From Hedera helix (taxonomy: Eukaryota; Streptophyta; Magnoliopsida; Apiales; Araliaceae), in contig OX359276.1 in the NCBI GenBank assembly GCA_947179155.2, forward strand, positions 45,073,953 through 45,137,952: DNA of 64,000 bases. Reading direction: 5' to 3'. Positions 20,680-31,729 of this stretch are shown in pieces. The position numbers and the translations under genes were made by a program. A model generated the notes under the pieces. It was not told where the DNA came from, did not search any database, and was given only the letters and a program-made list of their open reading frames with translations. The stretch's first letter is position 1. Each line of letters starts with the position of its first letter.

Positions 20680-21640
20680 ATTTACATTTTTAGTTTAGGG
20701 AAATACGTATAACTAGAATTCACATCACATAATATATCTAAGTTAATTCAACCAATCGATGCGTTTAGGATTTGTAAGTCATTTAACAATTAAACATTTC
20801 TACACGCATCACGCACATATTTATGAAAAAGTTGACCTACAAAATTCGCCCTGATATGTTACAACTTATAATCTTTACCATTAGCGAAGGTGCTTATAAA
20901 TCAAAATTTTCTCACCACATAATATATTTAACATCAAACATAATCAAGTCCAAACAATTCGAGCTCGAGTTAAAAAAGCAAAATTCGAGCTCGATTTGCT
21001 TACAAAAAAACAAACAAATGAGTTAATTCAAACTCAACTCGCTAAATAGACATGAGTTTAACCAATAGAATATTTAAAGTCAAGTTTGAGAACAACTGAA
21101 CTCGTTTACGACATAAAGTTGATGAATCAAATCCAGTGCATTAATAAGAAAAGATTATGTAATTAACAATTATGCGGCGTATGATTTTTTTTGTTCTTTC
21201 TTCCTTTCATACGTCTGAGATAGTAATAAAACTTAAGCTCAAACAATAGCATCATTAACAGGTAGAATTACTTAACCAATAATATCAATGACAAGTAAAA
21301 ACCTTTGAATACATGGCATACTAAAATGCAAATAAAAATTTACAACAATTTACGCTCATTTGATTACACCCAGGGTTCGTAGATCATCCAACGATTAAAC
21401 AGTTCTGCACATATCACGCACTTACTTATGAAAAGCTTAATCTAGAAAAAATCCGTTTCATTCGACTTGCAACTTGCAACCCTCACCATTAGTGAGAGTA
21501 TTTGACAAAATTTTCACATCTTACAAAATCTTTTGCATCTAAACACAATCAAACACCATTTGAGTAAAAACACTATACTTAATTTACATTTCTAATTTAG
21601 AGGAATATGTATAAATAGGATTTATATCTTCAAGTTCCCT
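20680..21640. repeat. Locus repeat, long unit, copy 3
   Basis: Parallel to 23220-24140: TTACATTTTTAGTTTAGGG, ACATTTCTACACGCATCACGC, CCTACAAAATTCGCCC, ATATATTTAACATCAAACAT, AGCTCGATTTGCTTA and TATGCGGCGTATGATT all recur in order. No protein is encoded. It appears to be upstream DNA of the ELM2-SANT gene copied as part of the local duplications. Confidence 0.8.
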
Positions 21641-22636
21641 TATTTATTTTCTTTTTACAAATGTTTATTATTACTTACTATAATTTTTTTGTTGTTCATT
21701 TATAATACTTCAGTTAAATGAAAGGTTGACAAAAGGTGAATTGATACAAACTGTTAACACGCATTTGTTCTTTCACGTGTTGTTTTAACGTGCAAGTCTG
21801 TATGAGAGGCTGGAACAAATTATTTTTCCTCATTTTTATTCTCTGTACTTTTGCTTTGTTCTGCTAGTAAGTAAATATCATAAATGTTGTATCTCTTGTA
21901 CTGTTTGGATGCATGCATGGTATTTTTATTAGAATAATTACATGGGTTAAAATCAGAATTTTCACTGCTAGATGAGTTAAATACTAGTGCTTCAATGCTT
22001 TTGTTTATTTTTCTTGAATGCTCATAAATTTTATGGCATTAGGTGATATTTGTGGTTTCAAGAGTGTCATTTGAGTTGGGTATGTTCTCTTCACTTTCTT
22101 AGTATTCATTTGAATTTGGAATGTGGCTTAGTAGTAAATATATGTATTTAGACTTGAATTATGGATCTGGAATTCTGGATACAAAGTTCTTGTTGATGCT
22201 GAACATTATATGTATTCATTCTAAAATTTTGTTGTGACTCGATGTTTTAATTATTAATCTGCATTTTTTATAAGTAATAATTTTAGATACTTTCTGTCTT
22301 GGGGCAGATTATATCGAAAATTAGATTATATATATGAGCTTCTGTTGAGTATAAATTTGTTTGTAATATTAGGTTTTATGTTGTTTTTTATTATATTATA
22401 GATTTGAGTTGTTTATCTTTTTTACTATTATAATTTTCTTGGTAAACTGGAGTTGGAGAAGTTGTCTGACATTTGTTAGGGGTGAATTAACTACATATAA
22501 TTCGTGTGTAATCTGATCACAAGAGTAGAAACGCCATACTTGATTTTTTACATTAGATAAAGTGTTTGTCTTAACACAATCAAACACCATTAGAGAAGGT
22601 GTTCGTCAAAATTATTACATCTCACAAAATCTTTTG
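21640..22636 (+). repeat. Copy of the ELM2-SANT gene's intron 1 (5' part)
   Basis: Parallel to about 24985-25905: CCCTTATTTATTTTC, TAATACTTCAGTTAA, TTCTGCTAGTAAGTAAATAT, TTTTCACTGCTAGATG, GAATTTGGAATGTGG and CTTTCTGTCTT occur in the same order. The 5' leader exon of the gene is not present in this copy, so it is not a promoter-driven gene copy as it stands. Confidence 0.8.
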
Positions 22637-22641
22637 CATCT

Positions 22642-23195
22642 TGTTGACGCTTGATTTTGTCTGTCACTAAAAGTACCAAACAACGAACAACATGTACTTG
22701 ACAACAAGCAAAGTCACCAAAAGCTTAACGGCTTGGGCCGTCAGAGGATAGCTCCGATGTAAGAATAAATATAGGCCAAAAAGTGTACACAATTGAGAGT
22801 TGTAAAGTTATTGGAATAATATTAATATTTGATGTAAAAGAATGAAGTAACTTGTATTCTCTAGTTTGTAGCTGTATTTATATTTTTTTCAACTGTCATG
22901 CAATCACGCACCTAGACCAATTAGGATTTGGAATTCTTGATTAAAATCCAATTGTGAATATGATGTTGATCAGTTAATCCTTATATCCCCCAAAATTGAA
23001 ATCATTATCTAATTGGAATCCTAAGTCAATATGAACTTTAACCTTCATAATTTGTCAAGTCATCAAAGACACTGTAATGGGTCTGCCCCAATACCTGGCT
23101 CACTGTAGTGTATAAAAAGACCAACATCTGCTCCAAGCCATCCATAATTATGGGCCCACACCAAATCCGAGGTCCCAAGTATTTACATCCCAACA
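22642..23195 (-). mobile_element. Solo LTR, 554 bp, with perfect target duplication CATCT
   Basis: Ends TGTTGACGCTTG and CATCCCAACA, flanked by CATCT at 22637-22641 and 23196-23200. It splits the locus repeat between TTTTGCATCT and CATCTAAAGACAATCAAG. The minus-strand start TGTTGGGATG and a TATAAATAC box at about 22868-22876 (minus) suggest a minus orientation; a plus-strand TATAAAAA at 23111 makes this uncertain. No internal region is present. Confidence 0.8.
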
Positions 23196-23680
23196 CATCT
23201 AAAGACAATCAAGCATCATTGAAGCAAAAACACTATACTTGACTTACATTTCTAGTTCAAGAGAATTTGTATAAATAAAATTCACATTTCAGAATAATTT
23301 AAGCTAATTCAATTGATCGATATGTTCAGGATTTGTAATTAAGTCATCTAATAGTTAAACATTTTTACACGCATTACGCACGTGTTTCTGAAAAAGTTAA
23401 CCTACAAAATTCGCCCCATTATGCTACAACTTGTAATCCTTACCATATTAGCCAAGGTGCTTGTAAATTAAAATTTTCAAATCACATAATATATTTAACA
23501 TCAAACATAATCAAGTCCAAACTAGTTGAGTTCGAGTCAAAAAAGTAGAACTCGAGCTCGATTCGCTTATAAAATAACAAACAAATGAGTTAATTCGATT
23601 TCGACTAGCTAAATGCACATAAGTTTAATCAATAGAATATTTAAAATTGAATTCGAGAACAACTCAATTCGTTTACCAGA
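23196..23680. repeat. Locus repeat, long unit, copy 4
   Basis: The same text as 20680-21120, including GATCGATATGTTCAGG, ACGCATTACGCACGTG and the AGTCCAAACTAGTTGAG region. Non-coding. Confidence 0.75.
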
Positions 23681-24275
23681 TAAATCTGACTATTTTAAAC
23701 TTACCGTTTTCTCTAATTAATGAATAAAATCCAATGCATTAATTATAAAAGATTATGTAATTAATAATCATGCGGCGTATGATTATTTTTTTCTTTCTTC
23801 CTCTCATACTTATCAAAGAGTAACAAAACGTAAGCTCGACCAATATTATCATTAGTAGGTGGAATTTAACCAATAACATCACTGACACGCCTTCAAACAG
23901 GTGGCATACAAAAATACGAATAAAAATTTATAACAAGTCATACTCATTTAACCATTCGAAACGCTTAGGATTTATAAATCATTCAACGGTTAAACATTTG
24001 TGCACTTATCACGCACGTACTTATCAAAAAACTTAACCTAGAAAAATCTGCTCCATGTGACTTGCTACCCTCACCATTAGAGAGTGTTTGTCAAAATTTT
24101 CATCAAAATATTTAGGGGAATATGTATTAATAGAATTCATTGAAAAGGAAAGGGGCAATTTTGTCATGTGTGAAGTGAAATTGTAATCCAAGTTTCTTAA
24201 ATAAAAAAAATAAAGTAAACCGAAAAGGGCGTTAATCGTCTCCTCTAAACAGCGACATAACTTCTTGGTATTTTA
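23681..24275 (+). repeat. Upstream member of a 0.6-kb tandem duplication
   Basis: It starts TAAATCTGACTATTTTAAAC and ends CTTCTTGGTATTTT. The same text begins again at 24281 with only scattered substitutions and short indels. It includes the proximal upstream region of the ELM2-SANT gene, but it stops just before the leader exon. Its TATA position reads TTAAATAAA instead of TATATAAA. Confidence 0.9.
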
Positions 24276-24280
24276 TCGGA

Positions 24281-24874
24281 TAAATCTGACTATTTTAAAC
24301 CTACCGTTTTCTCTAATTAATGAATAAAATCCAATGCATTAATTATAAAAGATTATGTAATTAATAATCATGCGCCATATGATTATTTTTTTCTTTCTTC
24401 CTCTCATACTTATCAAAGAGTAACAAAACGTAAGCTCAACCAATAGTATCATTGGTAGGTGGAATTTAACCAATAACGTCACTGACACGCCTTCAAACAG
24501 GTGGCATACAAAAATACGAATAAAAATTTATAACAAATCGCGCTCATTTAATCGTTCAAAACACTTAGGATTCGTAAATCATCCAACAGTTAAACATTTG
24601 TGCACTTATCACGCACGAAATTATCAAAAAACTTAGCCTAGAAAAATCTGCTCCATGCGACTTGCTACCCTCACCATTAGAGTGTCTGTCAAAATTTTCA
24701 TCAAAATATTTAGGGGAATATGTTTTAATAGAATTCATTGAAAAGGAAAGGGGCAATTTTGTCATGTGTGAAGTGAAATTGTAATCCAAGTTTCTTATAT
24801 AAAAAAATAAAGTAAACCGAACAGGGCGTTAATCGTCTCCTCTAAACAGCGACAGAACTTCTTGGTATTTTTTT
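24281..24874 (+). repeat. Downstream member of the tandem duplication; native promoter region
   Basis: This is the copy that runs on into the pyrimidine-rich leader (TTCTTCTCATTTTTCTCTCT). Both members contain AAAAGGAAAGGGGCAATTTT, GTCATGTGTGAAGTG, GGGCGTTAATCGTCTCC and CTAAACAGCGACA. Confidence 0.9.
24796..24803 (+). promoter_or_regulatory. TATA box of the ELM2-SANT gene
   Basis: TATATAAA lies about 30-60 bp before GTCTCCTCTAAACAGCG and the CT-rich leader, a typical plant TATA-to-start spacing. The transcription start is inferred at about 24830-24850. Confidence 0.5.
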
Positions 24875-24943
24875 TCTTCTCATTTTTCTCTCTCCTCGCT
24901 AGTCCTCAAGTTCTCAACCTTCGTATTCACTCTTCAACATAAG
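24830..24943 (+). other. 5' leader exon of the ELM2-SANT gene
   Basis: CT-rich leader ending AACATAAG, directly followed by GTAAATC, a good donor. The matching acceptor is TTTGGCAG at 26662-26669. The leader is non-coding; the ATG is in the next exon. The intron (24944-26669) contains a run of 32 G at 26516-26547. Start of the leader is approximate. Confidence 0.55.
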
Positions 24944-26513
24944 GTAAATCTTCTCTACCTTTCGTATGTCGTCACATATTTTTTGTTCCCTTATTTATTT
25001 TTCTTGTTACAAATGTTTATTATTATTTACCATTAGATTGTTGGTCTTCATTCATAATACTTCAGTTAATGAAAGGTTGAATCAATACAAACTTTAAGAC
25101 CCCATTTGTTCTTACACGTGTGTTTTGACGTTCAAGTCTGTATGAACAGATTATTTTTCCTCATTTTTATTCTCTGTACTTCTGCTTTGTTCTGCTAGTA
25201 AGTAAATATCATAAATGGTGTATCTCTTGTACTGTCTAGATACATGCTTGGTGTTTTTACTAGATTAATTACATGGGTTTAAATCAGAATTTTCACTGCT
25301 AGATGGGTAAAAAATTAGTGCTTCAATGCTTTTGTTTATATTTCTTGAATGTTCATAATTTTTTGGTATTAGGTGATATTTGTCGTTTTGAGATTGTCAT
25401 TTGAGTTGGGTATGTTCTGTTCATTTTCTTGGTGGTCATATGAATTTGGAATGTGGGTTGGTAGTAAATATATGTATCTAGGCTTGAATTATGGATCTGG
25501 ATACAAAGTTCTTATTGGTGCTGAACATTAAATTTTAGTAATTTAGTTTGTGAAATTGTCTATGAAAACTTGATTGTGTTATAATGATTTCGAGTCCGAT
25601 TCTAGTAATTGATTATTTAGGAAATTCTGAAACTATCGGTGTTAATTAATCTGCATTTTCCATAGGTAAAATTTTTAGATACTTTCTGTCTTAGGGCAGA
25701 TTATATTGAAAATTCGATCATATGAGCATCTGTTGAGGATAAATGTGTTTGTAATATTATGTCTTCTGCTGTTTTTGATTATCTTATGCATTTGACTTGT
25801 GTATCTTTTTCGCTATAATAATTTTCTTGGTAAATTGGAGTTGGAGAAGCTGTTTGTTAGGGATTGTCGCTTAAGCAGATATAATTCGTGTATAATCTGA
25901 TCACAAGATTTATCAAGTAAACTATGATCTTTAGCTGCTAAAGTTTGTTTCTTGAGATCTTGCAACTATTTTGATTATAACTTCAGAGCACAATCAATTT
26001 CCTCCTGTTGTAATCCCAATAGTTTAAAATTATGGACACATTGTCGAGTTAGGATACTTCTTTGCTCTGCATGATCACTTCCTTTATTTTCATAAAATTC
26101 TAAGAAATTGCTTCTTTATAGAAATTAAACATCATGAAAACCCTAATTATCTCTGCCAAGAGCGTTGGCATGATGATCAAGGTTAGAGTCTCGACCTTAA
26201 TTGTTACCAGTCACTTGTCTGTGGTTGTATATTGGTTTATCCAGCTTCTCAAAAGGACAACTTTGGTTTCTCATGATTTCAACCCCCCTTGCCTCCCCTT
26301 CAAAGGAAAAACTGCATGTTTACTCAATGTGTCAATTCTGAAAACAAAATTTTATGGTCCTTCAACTATTAACATAAGTATTATTGGAGATTCAGTTCCA
26401 TTGTAGCAATATGAAACTAGCAGTCATAGCATCCTTTATGGACACAGTGGTTCTGATAGTAAATATATGAGTCTTATTTATAAACTTTTTTATTTTTTAC
26501 AGGTTTGTGTGTG

Positions 26514-26515
<2 letters not shown>

Positions 26516-26547
<32 letters not shown>
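26516..26547 (+). repeat. Poly-G tract, 32 consecutive G
   Basis: Uninterrupted G run inside intron 1, about 120 bp before the acceptor. Its exact length may be a sequencing or assembly estimate, because homopolymers of this size are hard to read. Confidence 0.85.
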
Positions 26548-26548
<1 letters not shown>

Positions 26549-26683
26549 TAAAAAGGACTTGGTGTAGTTTAGATCCCAATATCAATAATCCAATCTGATA
26601 TGCAGTTGTATTAAGAATTGTCACGAGCACTATTATATACAAGAGATAACATCTTTTCATCTTTGGCAGGTGGATTCAAGTAA

Positions 26684-29600
26684 ATGGTTGTCAATATGGA
26701 AGACATTGTTGATGAGTCAGGGGAGAGACTTAATTCTGTTTGTTCTTCTGATAATGGCGATACTTTTGGAGATCCACAACTTCTTCCTCGAGTTGGTGAT
26801 CAGTACCAGGCAGAAATTCCAGAGCTGATGATGGAATATGATGGCTTGCAGCTTATGAGGAGATCGACTGCTCTAAATTCCACAACTGATTTTCCTAACT
26901 GTAGCACAAAGGGGTTTCCCATTCCGATAAAAGAAGCCCTGGAAGTTCATGTTAACCAAGATTCTGCAGTTAATATAAATAGGTCTTTAGAACCTGAAAG
27001 TAGTCAAGACGGCCAAACCACTTCAAATGACGAAGAGGGACAAAGGTTGTTAAAGCTTCAACCTGTTGTTGCTAGTGACAGAATGAATGCCTACTTCATC
27101 CTACAATTGGAAGCTGACTTTGAAAATGGGAACAATGGTTGCCATCCTCTTCTTGGCTCAACGACTGGTACTTGGACGGCCATAGAAAATGATAGTTTTC
27201 TCCTTGGTCTGTATATTTTTGGCAAAAACTTTACTCTAGTGAAGAAATTTGTTGAAAGCAGAAATATGGGAGAAATACTCTCCCACTACTATGGTAAGTT
27301 CTACAGATCTTCTGTATATATCAGATGGTCTGAGTCTCGGAAAGTGAAGGCCAGACGATGTATACGAGGCGAAAAGATTTTTACAGGTTGGAGGAAGCAC
27401 GAACTGCTATCACGCATACTTCTCCACATGTCAGATGAATGCATGAAGATGTTGACAGAGGTACTTTTTCATTGAAGTATATAATGGTGATCATAAATTT
27501 ATCGATCTCATTTTTTGATAGATGTGTTCATTTTTTATTTTATTAGTATAGATGTATTCATTGTTTCTGCATAAGTACCTACTTGTCTCATGTAATTTGC
27601 TTAATGCATTGTCTTAATATCAAATATGTAAATTGGTTCATAATTAGCCTTGTATAGATTTATTTGTATTAACTTATATCATTTTTTTTATGAGTGTTAT
27701 CATATTTGTTTTGTAAAAATAGAGAAGACATTCCATCTAAAAGAAACAGAAAGATTAATACTAGTAAATTAGACTCTACCCTTTATCCACAAAAAGAGAA
27801 GTAGACATGTCTTCTCTCAAATACATGACTCCAATTAGAATGGAACATCTCATAGTTTCATGAAGATCAGACATTTCCATCCATAAACTAAAATTTGTTT
27901 ATAAAAAAAATACTCTACGCTTAGTAAAAGACAGTAATTAATGCAAAAGGTATAAATAACTTTTTGTAAAAGCCAAAATGCATGTTAAGAGAACACACCA
28001 TTTCTCATTAATAAAATACAAACAAATTCCTTTTTTCTTTTTCCTTCTTAAGCCACATTTTTATCATAAGGTTTCTTGAAGTACCTATTTACTTGCAAGT
28101 CATTTTGTGTTGGACATTTAGAACTTCTATCACTTCGTGTGATAGTTTTTTCCATGTAAAAGAGTAGTAGTAACCTCCCACCAGTAGCTAAGGATTTTGT
28201 CCAAGATAAATCCGTTCAAGCTTTGATGTGCAAAGCATCCTCTTTCTATTATATATTTTTAAATCCATCAATTGGTTGGCTTGGGCTCTTCTATCCTTCA
28301 CTGGCTGAATAATATTCCTGCTTACTGGTAATATAGAAAATGAAGATACATGTTCTTAAGGCAATTCACTTCTTATTTTACAGAGAAGGGATTCTGGTTG
28401 TTGCGTCATATACGTGTTTGATTTAGTTGCTTCCTGTGTTAGATATGTGTTGGTGATTCTCCAATTGAGGCTATGTTCCTGGTGACTGATGGAATCAATT
28501 TCCACTGATACTGTGCTCTTTTTTTATCCATGCAGATCATAAGGCAGATGTTCGGAAAAACTAAAATTAACGCTAGTCATTAGACTATTTGAGAACATAT
28601 TTGATAGAAATAGTAACACTGATTTTAATATATATATATATATGTGTGTGTGTTAAATTACTCTTCCAGATTCCAAGAGTCAAATTATTTGATTTGCCAT
28701 TGACTATCGTTTAGTACACTTTTAAATATGCAAGTTTGAACTTATGAGAGTTGACACAGTCTAAACTTAGGTTGTGGGTGGTGGAGGGAGGGAGGTCTAT
28801 GGTGTAATCCAATGTCATGAAAAAATCGAAAGTAAGTTTCTGAACTCTTGCGGAACTTGTAGAGGTGAGTGGATTAGTAAACAGCATGGTCACACTTGAG
28901 CCTTGTACAGATAATGCATAGGTCTTCAGAATTTTTGGGGCCCAGTCAATATAATGTTGAATTTGAACACTCAGAGATTTGGGGACTGGATCTCCTTTGG
29001 TATAATCTGAAGTTTGATTTGTGAGTTTCCTCCGAATCTGTAATTTGAAGAGTGCATCTTTCAGCTACGTCTGAATTTTGCAATGTGTCTCCTCTGGAGC
29101 TTACATTCTGAGGTTAAGTAGAATTTAAAGTTTTAATCTCTCCAAAAAGGATGGTGGCAACTGCAGGTCAGTGAAAGTATAGCTCAATGCTGTTTTGTCT
29201 CCCATCTTCACGGCATCGTAAACACTTGATGAAACCAAGGTTTAGGTGGTCTACCAAGATGAGGATCTGTATTAACGCACGTTAATATTTGATAGTACCA
29301 CTAGTTGCAATTATTTTTCCCCAATAATTATTGCCCTTAGGAATCAATTTTGTCCTTCATTAGTTCATTATGAGAAGTACCCTAACGTGTTTTTTAAAGA
29401 TCTTAAATGCAGTTGATAACTTTTCTGAATTAAACATTGAACAGAGTTTCCTTCTGTGAATACTAATCTCATCTTCCATAGCACTACCTTCATTGCCAGA
29501 TTACAACTCAATAGCATCTTATTTTGCTGCTTTGATCTCTTGCAGGTCTCTAGGAGATTTGGAGAGGGAAAACTTTCACTGATGGATTACGTATTCACTT

Positions 29601-31240
29601 TAAAGGATATGGTCGGTGCTAGTGTGCTTGTAGAAGCTGTAGCCATAGGCAAAGGGAAGAAAGATCTCACTGGAACTGCCATTGATCCTGGAAAAATCTA
29701 TCAAACTGTACCCACTCGTCTTGAAATACCTTGGGGCAAATCATGCTCCTCACTTACAAAATGGGAAATCATCAAAATTTTAACTGGAGATTTCCGGCTA
29801 AGCAAAGCTCGATCTAGCGATCTCTTTTGGGAAGCTGTTTGGCCCCGCCTTTTAGAAAGAGGATGGCAGTCTGAGCAGACTAGGGATCAAGGGCATGCTG
29901 ATTCTAAGAATTCATTGGTGTTTCTTCTACCTGGAGTTGAGAAGTTCTTGAGAAGAAAACTCTTGAAAGGGGTTCACTATTTTGATTCCATCAGTGATGT
30001 CCTGAGAAAAGTAGCAGCAGAACCAAGGCATCTTGATATTGAAGCCGAAGAAGTTGAAGTTAGTGCAGAGAAGGAAGAATGCAGTTCAGACCCAGAAGGT
30101 TTATCAAACAGACAACGCCATTTTTATCTCCAACCACTCAATTCAAATTGCGCCCAAGATTCATTGAAGTTTACAGTTGTGGATTCCAGTTTTGTTTGTG
30201 GAGATGAACTGGTTAAAGTGAGAGATCTGAATTGTATACGTGTTGACGCATTAAATGTGTCCAATCCATCTGCTCTTTCCAGTCAAACTGAACGAGATAC
30301 TACAAAAGACTCCGAGAATGAAGCAGAAGCAAATAATGCTTCAAAATGTGAAATGGAAAGTGGAAAAAAAGAAATGGAAAGTGGAGCGGGCGACTTAACC
30401 AAATGTATAATCAGCACTACAAGCAATTACCTGCCTAGTGGTACAGATGCCAAGATTGCAATTGTAGAAAATCATGAGGATGAGGGAACTATCTTCCCTA
30501 ATGACAGGCAATCAAGTGAGACGAAGTTTCAGTTCAGCCAGGATGGGAAATCTCACCAGTCAAGTAATTTGGAACCCATCACAAAGCAATGTGAGTTAAC
30601 GGCATGTAAGTACAGAGAGTCAAGCTATGGCGTTGAAACCATCTCCATAGACACCAAACTAGATGGAGAGTTTGCGCGTTGCTTGTCAAGCTCACCTGTT
30701 AGATGTGAAGTCAAGGATTTTCTCTTACGAGAATGTCAAACTTTAGAATGCAGCCCAAAGAAGAGAAGTAAAGAGGCGGCTCTAAGTACAATATGTATTA
30801 ATAAAGAGCAATCGCCTGAGAAGACTCAATCCCATACTTTGATAGATCTTAACCAGCCTCCCCCACCTCCAGATTATGGTACTGATGAACCGGTGCTTGA
30901 AAATGTTGATTCGTCTACCATTAGTCCCTCCATTTCATCTGCGACAATTGATCAGCCTGAGCTGTTAAATTCCTCTAACAATGCGGCTGCAATAGAGAAG
31001 CAACCTGTAGTGAATGTTCGAAGGCAGAGTACGAGAAACAGGCCATTGAGCACAAAAGCATTGGAAGCGCTTGCTTTTGACTCTCTCACCCCAAAGAAAA
31101 AGAGAAAGGGTGTAGATTCTATGTCCAAAAATAATCCTACATCAAAAAGTTCTTCCAAGCGTCTGAGTGGAAACAATGATGTTTGTACATCCCTCATTGA
31201 TGAGGGCGAGGAAAGGGTGGATGCTGACACCAACAAATGA
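26684..31240 (+). CDS. ELM2-SANT domain protein, two coding exons, 823 aa
   Basis: Exon A is 26684-27460 (259 codons) and exon B is 29546-31240. The donor GAG|GTACTT and acceptor TTGCAG|GTCTCT join in phase 0 to give MLTE-VSRRFGEGK, matching the continuous pattern of the family. Residues about 36-55 (RVGDQYQAEIPEL) form an ELM2-like motif. Residues about 164-210 (WTAIENDSFLLGLYIFGKNF) form a SANT domain, followed by a conserved basic region (RWSESRKVKARRCIRG). The exon B start holds a conserved LMDYVFTLKDMVG block and an acidic, Ser-rich, probably disordered middle. Near the C-terminus lie VRRQSTRNRPLSTKALEAL and PKKKRKG, a monopartite nuclear signal. ELM2-SANT pairs occur in corepressor subunits that contact histone deacetylases; by homology I recall the uncharacterised Arabidopsis At2g47820/At1g09040 type. 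A chromatin role is therefore inferred. The ATG is the first in the exon, 14 bp after the acceptor. A 3'-UTR intron and AATAAA follow. Several broken copies of parts of this gene lie upstream. Confidence 0.85.
27461..29545 (+). other. Intron of the ELM2-SANT gene, 2.1 kb
   Basis: GTACTT...TTGCAG boundaries. The stretch at 28010-28160 is the source, or a sister copy, of the intron-derived DNA fused to exon pieces at 15160-15205 and 16110-16255. A short TA/TG microsatellite lies at 28628-28655. No other gene is seen in it. Confidence 0.75.
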
Positions 31241-31700
31241 TATGAGAGAAGCATCTGGCTGATTTTTCAGGTTTGCTAAATGCTGCTTCTCATTGATGAT
31301 TGTCATGCTTTAATTTCTCTAGTCCAGGATGTCACTTTAACTTATGTAAGCATAAACTTAAAACAGCGAAAATATCTGTTGTTTGTGTTCAGGCAGTTGC
31401 AGGGAATTACGAGAGTTGGAACATAGGAATACCATTGACCGGAATTCTGTTGTGGCCTGGGGCAATGTAATGGTGCTTAGAAATGGATATTTTATGAGAT
31501 ATTCGTGCAATCAAAGTCGCCTCACCTTCATTTCTCATTAACAATTGACTTTTGGAAATTGGAGGAAAAGTGGTGATGGTTTAAACAGAAGGGTGATGCA
31601 GAGGCCAGTGATAAGTTTTTGATGTTGTGAAGGGTCGTCGAAAAGGTGATCATTTACGTGCGTTCATACTTGTTGTAATAAAATAGTATTTAGTTTGTGA
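31241..31700 (+). other. 3' untranslated region with an intron and polyadenylation signal
   Basis: After the TGA, a probable intron runs 31271-31392 (TTTTCAG|GTTTGC to GTGTTCAG|GCAG). AATAAA at 31677-31682 is followed by T-rich and G/T-rich sequence, so the transcript probably ends near 31700-31730. An intron 30 bp after the stop is within the distance that usually does not trigger nonsense-mediated decay. Confidence 0.5.
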
Positions 31701-31729
31701 TTTTGGTGGAAATAACTGCATCAATAATG

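Noticed and set aside
26134..26406. 90-codon frame beginning MKTLIISAKS
   Set aside because: It lies in the leader intron just upstream of the G tract, has no recognisable domain, and is not linked by plausible splice sites to the main frame.
28711..28893. 60-codon minus-strand frame inside the ELM2-SANT intron
   Set aside because: No domain and no support from the copied loci, so there is no reason to think it is a gene.
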